The notes under the pieces were generated by a model. The model worked only from the letters and a program-made list of their open reading frames with translations, was not told where the DNA came from and made no database searches. From Acidobacteriota bacterium (GTDB lineage: Bacteria > Acidobacteriota > Blastocatellia > Pyrinomonadales > Pyrinomonadaceae), in NCBI GenBank assembly GCA_023436495.1, contig JAEZIT010000081.1, positions 1 to 27,166 on the forward strand: 27,166 nt of DNA, given 5' to 3'. The translations under genes and the position numbers were made by a program. Below, in pieces: positions 21,419 through 27,166 of this stretch. Each line of letters opens with the position of its first letter. Position 1 is the first letter of the stretch.

Positions 21419-22858
21419 GTGACTAATATACCTACTCCAAACGCAAGTTATAGCTTAACTCTCCGTGTACGAATACAGAATGCTCCCGGAAAACTCGGCG
21501 AGATAACAACGGCGATCGGGCGCGCGGGCGGCGATATCGAAGGCATCGACATCGTTAGCGTCGGCAAGGATTTCCTGATCCGCGACCTGACGGTGAACGC
21601 TTCGTCGGAAAAACACGATGAAGAGATCGTCGGTTCGCTGCGCGACATCGACGGCGTTGAGGTCGTAAACGTATCGGACCGGACGTTTTTGATGCACCTC
21701 GGCGGCAAGATCGAAATCACATCGAAGGTGCCGCTGAAGACGCGATCGGACCTGTCAATGGCATATACGCCGGGCGTCGCGCGTGTCTGCGAGGCCATTC
21801 ATCAGGACCCGGAAAAGGCTTTTAACCTGACGATCAAGAAGAACACAGTTGCAGTTGTGTCCGACGGGACCGCCGTGCTTGGCCTCGGCGACATCGGGCC
21901 GGCGGCGGCCATGCCGGTAATGGAAGGCAAGGCGCAGTTATTCAAGGAATTCGGCGGCGTGGACGCGTTCCCGATATGCCTGAATACGAAGGACCCGCAC
22001 GAGATCGTTCAGACGATCAAGAATATTTCCGTTGCATTCGGCGGAGTTAACCTGGAGGACATTTCGGCACCGAGGTGCTTCGAGATCGAGGAGCGCCTGA
22101 AGGAAGAGCTTGATATTCCGGTGTTTCACGACGATCAGCATGGAACGGCCGTCGTTGTTCTTGCCGCATTGATCAATGCGCTAAAGATCGTCGGCAAGAA
22201 GATGGAAGACATCAAGGTCGTCGTGAACGGGGTCGGCGCCGCGGGTGTCGCGTGTTCGAAGATCGTGATGGCAGCGGGTGTGAAAAACATAATCGGATGC
22301 GACCAGACCGGCGCGTTGTACGAAGGCCGGACCGAGCATATGAACTGGGTCAAGGATTGGTACGCGCGCAACACGAACCCCGACAAGGAAAAGGGTACGG
22401 TCCATGACGTGATTAAAAATGCGGACGTTTTCTTCGGATTGTCGGCGCCGGGAGTGATAACGGTGGAAGACTTGAAGGCGATGGCGAAGGACCCGATCGT
22501 ATTCGCGATGGCGAACCCGGTGCCGGAGATAATGCCCGAGGACGCGGCGGAGCATGTCGCGGTGATGGCGACCGGCCGTTCCGATTACCCAAATCAGATC
22601 AATAATGTACTTTGTTTTCCGGGTATCTTTCGCGGGGCTCTGAATTGCCGTGCTTCGCGGATCAATGAGGCAATGAAACTTGCGGCCGCAAATGCGATCG
22701 CTGGGATAATTGCCGATGACGAGCTGCATCCGGACTATATCATCCCATCCGTATTCGACCGTCGCGTCGGCGAAGCCGTCGCGCGTGAGGTCGAGGAAGC
22801 CGCGTACGCGAGCGGCGTCGCAAGGCGCGAGCGCGCAACGAGCGACTCGGAGTTTTAG
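21419..22858 (+). CDS. ACT-domain malic enzyme (oxaloacetate-decarboxylating)
   Basis: 479 residues from a GTG at 21419, with AAGGA nine bases before it. An N-terminal ACT domain (about 12-88: LRVRIQNAPGKLGEITTAIG) precedes the malic enzyme proper. Malic N-domain: SMAYTPGV (113-120) with catalytic Tyr116, general base Lys171 (EGKAQLF), and the metal segment HDDQHGTA (237-244). NAD(P) domain: GVGAAGVA (271-278), with an Asp in the following strand (IIGCDQTG) that favours NAD but does not prove it. The enzyme converts malate to pyruvate and CO2. ACT domains often bind amino acids or other small ligands, so allosteric control is likely. Its 3' end faces the SDR gene with 10 bases between. Confidence 0.92.
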   Translation: MTNIPTPNASYSLTLRVRIQNAPGKLGEITTAIGRAGGDIEGIDIVSVGKDFLIRDLTVNASSEKHDEEIVGSLRDIDGVEVVNVSDRTFLMHLGGKIEITSKVPLKTRSDLSMAYTPGVARVCEAIHQDPEKAFNLTIKKNTVAVVSDGTAVLGLGDIGPAAAMPVMEGKAQLFKEFGGVDAFPICLNTKDPHEIVQTIKNISVAFGGVNLEDISAPRCFEIEERLKEELDIPVFHDDQHGTAVVVLAALINALKIVGKKMEDIKVVVNGVGAAGVACSKIVMAAGVKNIIGCDQTGALYEGRTEHMNWVKDWYARNTNPDKEKGTVHDVIKNADVFFGLSAPGVITVEDLKAMAKDPIVFAMANPVPEIMPEDAAEHVAVMATGRSDYPNQINNVLCFPGIFRGALNCRASRINEAMKLAAANAIAGIIADDELHPDYIIPSVFDRRVGEAVAREVEEAAYASGVARRERATSDSEF

Positions 22859-22868
22859 AAGCGGTCAT

Positions 22869-23606
22869 TTAAGCGGCGCCGTTCAGAAAATCAAATATGC
22901 GTGCCCGCTCATCAGGCGATGCCTTGCTCGCCGTGAGTGCCGTGCCGTATGCGATCTCGGTATCGCCGGATTCGAGCCCCTCGAAAACGGCATCGGCGAA
23001 TTCGTCCACGTTCACACCGAATGTGTGCAGACCCGGGCCGCCGAGGTCCGTGTCCACAGCGGGCGGGATAACCTCAACAACCTCGATCGGCGAATCGGAA
23101 AGCTGCCGCCGCAGCGATAATGTGAATGAATGAAGCGCTGCCTTTGTCGCGCAATATACGGGCACATTTGCCAGCGGCACAAAGGACAATCCCGATGTGA
23201 CGTTGAGAATTGCGGGCGAAGGTTGAGCGGCGAGATGTTTGAAGAACAGCCGAGCAAGATGGATCGGGGCGTCAAGATTCGTCGCGATCTCGGAACGCGT
23301 TTCATCCCACAGCTCGGTTTCGGTTAGGTCGAGCCGTCGTTGAATTCCCGCGTTGTTTACCAGTACGTTCACGTCCGGGAAATCGGTGGTGACACGGCGG
23401 AAAAGATCCTCGCGTTCCGCAGCGGAGGAAACATCGCAGACGACGGTTCTCAACCCCGGAAGCCGGCCTTTTGCCTCTTCGAGTTTACCGGCACGCCGGC
23501 CGCAGATTATTACGGTGTTTTCACGGGAGGCGAATCGTTCCGCGAGTGCAAAGCCGATGCCGTTCGAGCCGCCGGTGATAAGTACGGTGTTGCCGGAAAG
23601 TTTCAT
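22869..23606 (-). CDS. Short-chain dehydrogenase/reductase
   Basis: 245 residues, the classical SDR size. Cofactor motif TGGSNGIG (11-18), with GRR at 36-38 suggesting NADP use. CDVS at 57-60, NNAG (84-87), Asn110, Ser138 in NVTSG, and the catalytic YxxxK at Tyr151-Lys155 (VYCATKAALHSF). The GIQRRLDL and PPAVDTDL wording resembles the DltE/YciK-like branch, so a short-chain oxidoreductase with unknown substrate is the safe call. It is convergent with the malic enzyme gene and divergent from the DUF72 gene, 57 bases apart. Confidence 0.92.
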   Translation of the reverse strand: MKLSGNTVLITGGSNGIGFALAERFASRENTVIICGRRAGKLEEAKGRLPGLRTVVCDVSSAAEREDLFRRVTTDFPDVNVLVNNAGIQRRLDLTETELWDETRSEIATNLDAPIHLARLFFKHLAAQPSPAILNVTSGLSFVPLANVPVYCATKAALHSFTLSLRRQLSDSPIEVVEVIPPAVDTDLGGPGLHTFGVNVDEFADAVFEGLESGDTEIAYGTALTASKASPDERARIFDFLNGAA

Positions 23607-23663
23607 GATAGAGCCATTTTACCAGCCCAATATGGAATTGTAATGTGATAAGTTTTAGGGAAT

Positions 23664-24386
23664 ATGAGCAAGGCCGTCAAGGTTGGAACATGCGGGTTTC
23701 GATATACGAAGGAGGCATATGTCGAGATGCTGTCCTGCGTCGAGGTCCAGCACACTTTCTATCAACCGCCTCAGATCAAAACGCTCGAAGCGTGGCGTTC
23801 GCAGGTGCCGGACGATTTTGAGTTCACGCTGAAGGCGTGGCAGCTGATCACACACGAATCCACAAGCCCCACATACCGCCGTCTGAAAAAGAGCCTGACC
23901 GAACAGGAAGCCGAAGAGGCGGGGTTTTTCAGGCCGACCGATATCGTACAGGAAGCTCTGGAGACTACCTTGGCGTGCGCTGACGCTCTGCGGGCGAAGA
24001 CGATACTGTTTCAATGCCCCGCGAAATTCAGGCAGACGGACGAAAATATCAAGAACTTGCGAGCGTTCTTTAAGAAGGCAAAACGCGGCGAGCGAAATTT
24101 CTGCTGGGAGCCGCGCGGGCCTTGGGACGACAAGGTGATCGCGAAGATCTGCCGCGATCTGGATCTCTGGCACGTCGTCGATCCGTTCGTGCGGCCGACC
24201 GTGACGCCGGAGCGGTGTTATTACAGGCTGCATGGGATCGGCGGATGGCGTTATAAATACGAGGAGGGCGAGTTGGAAGAGCTTGTATCGCTGCTGCCGG
24301 ACGACCGGCTGTCGTACGTCTTTTTCAATAACAACGAAATGACGGACGACGCGATGCGATTTGAACGAATAGTCCGCGCGGCATAA
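23664..24386 (+). CDS. DUF72-family protein
   Basis: 240 residues, MSKAVKVGTCGFRYTKEAYV. The family wording is VGTCGFRY at the start, CVEVQHTFYQPP (25-36), then FEFTLKAWQLITHE (about 52-65), FQCPAKFRQTDENI in the middle, and YYRLHGIGGWRYKYEEGEL near the C-terminus. The fold is a TIM-barrel-like one (YecE/DUF72). The biochemical role is not established, though conserved acidic and aromatic residues suggest an enzyme. AGGGA stands before the ATG. It shares a short divergent promoter region with the SDR gene, and the hemolysin-III-like gene follows after 58 bases. Confidence 0.88.
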   Translation: MSKAVKVGTCGFRYTKEAYVEMLSCVEVQHTFYQPPQIKTLEAWRSQVPDDFEFTLKAWQLITHESTSPTYRRLKKSLTEQEAEEAGFFRPTDIVQEALETTLACADALRAKTILFQCPAKFRQTDENIKNLRAFFKKAKRGERNFCWEPRGPWDDKVIAKICRDLDLWHVVDPFVRPTVTPERCYYRLHGIGGWRYKYEEGELEELVSLLPDDRLSYVFFNNNEMTDDAMRFERIVRAA

Positions 24387-24393
24387 TGAATTG

Positions 24394-24423
24394 TTGCTTT
24401 AGAGGCCGGATAGAGCGTAATAT
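24394..24423 (+). promoter_or_regulatory. Promoter candidate before the hemolysin-III-like gene
   Basis: TTGCTT (24394-24399) and TAATAT (24418-24423) are 18 bases apart. The start codon at 24445 lacks a Shine-Dalgarno sequence and has a leader of only about 15 bases. Confidence 0.35.
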
Positions 24424-24444
24424 AGCGCATCGGTTTTCGCTAAA

Positions 24445-25089
24445 ATGGCCGCTGTCGAACGAGAAAAGCTGAGTGTAGAAGAGGTCGCGAACCTGCTGAC
24501 GCATGGGTTCGGGCTGCTGCTCAGCGTTGCGGGGCTGATTTTTCTGGTGACGCTGGCTGTGCTTCACGGGGACGGTTGGCATATTGCGAGCAGCGTGGTT
24601 TACGGAGCGTCGCTCGTTATTCTCTACGCGGCATCTACCTGTTATCACGGCTGTACCGAGCCGAAACTCAAACAAAGGCTCCAATTGATCGATCATTGCT
24701 GTATATATCTGCTGATCGCGGGCAGCTATACGCCGTTCGCGCTGGTGGTGCTGCGCGGTGGGGTCGGGATCGGGCTCGCGGCGTTCGTGTGGGCGTTCGC
24801 GGCGTTTGGGATCGCGATGAAGATCATATTTCGCGGGCGGTTTTCGGCGGCGGGTGTCGTGTCGTACCTGGCGATGGGCTGGATCGGGCTGGTCGCGGTA
24901 CAGCCGCTGTACCTGGCGTTGGGGTTCGGGCCGCTGGCGCTGGTGGTCGCGGGCGGGCTCAGCTATTCGATCGGCGTAATCTTCTTCGGCTGGCACAGCA
25001 TCCGGCATCATCATGCCATCTGGCACGTGTTCGTCCTCGCGGGCAGCGTGTTCCATTTTCTTGCGGTCGCGCTCTATGTCCTGCCTTAG
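24445..25089 (+). CDS. Hemolysin III / YqfA family (PAQR-like) membrane protein
   Basis: 214 residues with seven predicted membrane helices. Family motifs: SVEEVANLLTHGFG (10-23), STCYH (64-68), LIDHCCIYLLIAGSYTPF (81-98) and HHHAIWHVFVLAGSVFHF (188-205). The Ser64, His68, Asp83, His190, His194 and His204 group matches the zinc-binding, hydrolase-like centre proposed for the PAQR/HlyIII superfamily. The name hemolysin reflects one Bacillus member; a role in membrane lipid homeostasis is more likely. It is located in the inner membrane. It follows the DUF72 gene on the same strand. Confidence 0.93.
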   Translation: MAAVEREKLSVEEVANLLTHGFGLLLSVAGLIFLVTLAVLHGDGWHIASSVVYGASLVILYAASTCYHGCTEPKLKQRLQLIDHCCIYLLIAGSYTPFALVVLRGGVGIGLAAFVWAFAAFGIAMKIIFRGRFSAAGVVSYLAMGWIGLVAVQPLYLALGFGPLALVVAGGLSYSIGVIFFGWHSIRHHHAIWHVFVLAGSVFHFLAVALYVLP

Positions 25090-25124
25090 GCGCACTGCTC
25101 CGGCCTTACCAATTCAAAAAAGTC

Positions 25125-25154
25125 TTGATTTCGGCGGCGTTTTGGGTTTATGAT
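25125..25154 (+). promoter_or_regulatory. Promoter candidate for the CSLREA protein
   Basis: TTGATT (25125-25130) and TATGAT (25149-25154) are 18 bases apart, leaving a leader of about 125 bases. Confidence 0.4.
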
Positions 25155-25192
25155 TCCCCGAAGCAATTTCAATTTATCGAATCGCAGCGGGT

Positions 25193-25206
25193 GTGAGCGC
25201 TCTCAC
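25193..25206. promoter_or_regulatory. Operator-like palindrome GTGAGCGCTCTCAC
   Basis: GTGAG and CTCAC are perfect inverted arms around CGCT, with an inner palindrome GAGCGCTC. The wording resembles LacI/GalR-family operators (TGAGCGCTCA). It lies downstream of the candidate promoter, a place for a repressor. Confidence 0.35.
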
Positions 25207-25284
25207 TGACCGTTTTCACCTGATCCTGTAATACCGCGGTTCGGCATTCCTTTCATTAACAAATTAGACCTGAGGAGGAATCGT

Positions 25285-27003
25285 ATGACGAAACGGAGAG
25301 CCTTGCTTGTGAGCATGGGCCTTTTTTTGTGCATGGCGGTGTCGGCCAGTGCAGCGACTTACACGGTCACGAAGGTGGCGGATACGAACGATGGCGCGTG
25401 CGATGCTGATTGTTCGCTGCGGGAGGCGGTCATGGCGGCAAACGGGACCGCTGATAATGACAATATTGTGTTCGACGCGGCAATTTTTGCCGATCCGCAG
25501 ACGATCACCCTGGCCGGAACCGAGATCGTGATCGCGAACGCGGGTTCGCTTTCGATCACCGGAACGGGCGCCGACCGGCTGACGATCAGCGGCAACGGCG
25601 CGAGCCGAATTTTCACGAACAGCCTCGGGGCCGTGACGACCATCGCGAACATAAAATTCACCGGCGGCAACGGCGTCGGGGCGGCGAATACGGGCCGCGC
25701 GGGCGCGATCTATAACAACGGCGGCGTTCTGACGCTGTCGCACGTGGTGTTGACGGGCAATACGGCGGCGAACGGCGGCGCGACGAACCATGCCGGCAAC
25801 GCTACGACGACGTACATAAACTGTGAGATCACGAACAACAGCGCGAGCGGCGCGGGCGGCGGGATGCAGAATTTCTCGGGTTCGACGCTGACGATGATCA
25901 ATTCCAGCGTGACGGGTAATACGTCCGCTTCGACGCTGACGGGCGGCGGCGGGATACAGGCTAACGGTACGCTGAATTTCGTTAACACGACCTTTGGCGG
26001 AAACCGGGCGAATGGCGGCGACGGCGGCGCTTTGTATTACAACGGCCAGGGGCTGACGATGAACAACGTGACGATCGCGGGCAATGTCGCGACGGGCGGC
26101 GGGGCCGGCGGGCTGCACAAATCGACGTCGACGCTGAACGCGAATATTCGCAATACGATCATGGCGGGCAACACGGGAAGCCCTTCGCCGGATGCGGCCG
26201 GAATTTTCAATTCGATGGGCAACAACCTGATCGGCACGGTCGGGACGAGCACGGGATGGGTCGCGTCCGACATACAGGGGCAGCCGGCGCTGCTGTCGCC
26301 GCTGGGGTTTTACGGCGGGACGGGAATGACGTTCGCGCTGCTTTCGGGTTCGCCTGCGCTGAATGCCGCGAACAATTGCGTGCTTGATTCGAGCTGCGGG
26401 ACGGCGAATCCGGCGGTAAATGTCACGACCGATCAGCGCGGTGCCGCTCGGCCGTCCGGCAAGGCGGTCGATATCGGCGCTTTTGAATCGAACGCGTCGT
26501 ATGTGGCGTTTCTGCCTGACGCGCAGCTAAATCAGCCGTACAATGCGGTGCTGACGTCCGAGGTCGGGTCCTTCACGTACAGCCAGACGGGCGGAGCGCT
26601 GCCGCCGGGAGTAACGGTGAACACGGGTGCGACGATCGCGTCGGTCAGCGGTACTCCGACCGCGGCCGGAACGTATAATTTCGCCGTGACGGTAACGGAC
26701 GGGACGAATTCGGCGGCCGTAAATTACAGGCTGAATGTCGTGTCGAATGCGGCGGCTTTTTCGGTCGGCGGACGCGTCTTCGGTGAGTTGGGCCGTGCCG
26801 CGTATCCGGCGCATGTGACGCTATCGACGGCGGCCGGGCCGGTGGCCGGGACGTTCACGAATCCGTTCGGGCATTACCGGTTCGAAAATGTGCCGGCGGG
26901 AACGGTCGTGACCATTTCCGTCAGGTCAAAGGGCTTGACGTATAATCCGCAGACGATCACCGTCACCAATGACGTGACCGGGCTGGATTTTCAGCCGCAG
27001 TAA
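25285..27003 (+). CDS. Secreted CSLREA / parallel beta-helix protein with Ig-like and carboxypeptidase-regulatory-like domains
   Basis: 572 residues, with an excellent GGAGGAA before the ATG. Signal peptide 1-23 (KRRALLVSMGLFLCMAVSAS, cut near SAA). The CSLREA motif is at 43-48, with Cys39 and Cys43 in DGACDADCSLREAV. Then a Gly/Asn/Thr-rich parallel beta-helix (about 70-330; GAIYNNGGVLTLSHV, GGGMQNFSGSTLTMINSS, GGGIQANGTLNFVNTT, GGALYYNGQGLTMNNV). A choice-of-anchor-type end of the helix follows (DQRGAARPSGKAVDIGAFE), then an Ig-like putative domain (about 405-485; GALPPGVTVNTG) and a carboxypeptidase-regulatory-like domain (about 490-572; GRVFGELGRAAYPAHVTL). No sortase or PEP-CTERM anchor is seen. 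It is a surface or extracellular protein, perhaps adhesive or glycan-binding; the function is inferred. Confidence 0.9.
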   Translation: MTKRRALLVSMGLFLCMAVSASAATYTVTKVADTNDGACDADCSLREAVMAANGTADNDNIVFDAAIFADPQTITLAGTEIVIANAGSLSITGTGADRLTISGNGASRIFTNSLGAVTTIANIKFTGGNGVGAANTGRAGAIYNNGGVLTLSHVVLTGNTAANGGATNHAGNATTTYINCEITNNSASGAGGGMQNFSGSTLTMINSSVTGNTSASTLTGGGGIQANGTLNFVNTTFGGNRANGGDGGALYYNGQGLTMNNVTIAGNVATGGGAGGLHKSTSTLNANIRNTIMAGNTGSPSPDAAGIFNSMGNNLIGTVGTSTGWVASDIQGQPALLSPLGFYGGTGMTFALLSGSPALNAANNCVLDSSCGTANPAVNVTTDQRGAARPSGKAVDIGAFESNASYVAFLPDAQLNQPYNAVLTSEVGSFTYSQTGGALPPGVTVNTGATIASVSGTPTAAGTYNFAVTVTDGTNSAAVNYRLNVVSNAAAFSVGGRVFGELGRAAYPAHVTLSTAAGPVAGTFTNPFGHYRFENVPAGTVVTISVRSKGLTYNPQTITVTNDVTGLDFQPQ

Positions 27004-27018
27004 GGTTGGTGGAAAAGG

Positions 27019-27056
27019 CAGGGGCGCAGCGGTCGGGGGCGATCGCGGCGCCCCTG
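27019..27056 (+). terminator. Terminator-like hairpin after the CSLREA gene
   Basis: CAGGGGCGC (27019-27027) pairs perfectly with GCGCCCCTG (27048-27056), with a 20-base G/C-rich loop and TGTTTG after it. Confidence 0.6.
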
Positions 27057-27061
27057 TGTTT

Positions 27062-27166
27062 GTAGGGGAGTGGGGGAGTGGGGGAGTAGGGGAGTGGGGG
27101 AGTGAGGGTGGGTGAGGAAAAGGATCCTTTTTGTCTTGGTTTTATGAGTTGCCCCGAGCTTTAGCT
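27062..27166. repeat. Composite dispersed repeat (copy 2), cut by the window end
   Basis: A tract of GGGGGAGTG units with period about 8-9 (27064-27117), a linker (GAAAAGGATCC), then CTTGGTTTTATGAGTTGCCC and the left arm of the CCCCGAGCTTTAGCT hairpin (27152-27166). Bases 27135-27166 match 2951-2982 with one difference. The G tract has many runs of four or five G. Confidence 0.88.

Noticed and set aside
25264..26118. 284-codon minus-strand frame opposite the CSLREA gene
   Set aside because: Arg-rich antisense of Gly/Thr/Asn-rich repeats.

Overview
The window reads like a chromosomal segment of a Gram-negative-type bacterium of roughly 57-58% G+C, most probably an acidobacterium of the Blastocatellia/Pyrinomonadaceae kind. 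That placement is inference: it rests on the RHS core wording, a CSLREA beta-helix protein, the long HflX and ACT-malic enzyme architectures, and many dispersed intergenic hairpin repeats. No phylogenetic marker was compared. No rRNA, tRNA, CRISPR array or insertion sequence was seen.

Layout. 1-1690 is an accessory remnant: the 3' part of an RHS gene that stops inside the core, an AT-richer stretch with a two-helix small membrane protein and a frameshifted one, then a 63-bp tandem repeat array ending in a terminator. 1690-6840 holds mrp (minus), a uracil-DNA glycosylase, a YgfZ-type protein, a GxxExxY protein, an 87-residue protein and a YpdA/thioredoxin-reductase-like flavoprotein. Short dispersed repeats litter this part and in places run into coding sequence. 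6883-11724 holds an exported protein, a histidine kinase/response regulator pair, and an IPT/NHL beta-propeller protein. 11996-16465 holds pilT, rpsA (with a long leader and a possible 46-codon upstream ORF), an HU protein and a HIT hydrolase. 16466-20518 is a minus-strand hflX-pgpH pair. 20745-25089 holds a LexA-like repressor, an ACT-malic enzyme, an SDR, a DUF72 protein and a hemolysin-III-like membrane protein. 25285-27003 is a large secreted CSLREA protein. The window ends inside a copy of the repeat first seen at about 2900-2990.

Most genes are housekeeping: Fe-S assembly and protection (Mrp, YgfZ), DNA repair and SOS control (UDG, LexA), translation (S1, HflX), c-di-AMP signalling (PgpH), type IV pili (PilT) and redox work (flavoprotein, malic enzyme, SDR). 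The most interesting signals are: dispersed repeats entering genes, including an apparent in-frame insertion in the flavoprotein; an HflX homology region that lies upstream of any usual start codon; a LexA with Arg near or at the catalytic Lys position and an almost leaderless promoter; a YpdA-like protein without the family's N-terminal Cys; and the RHS remnant with a possible orphan immunity-type gene.
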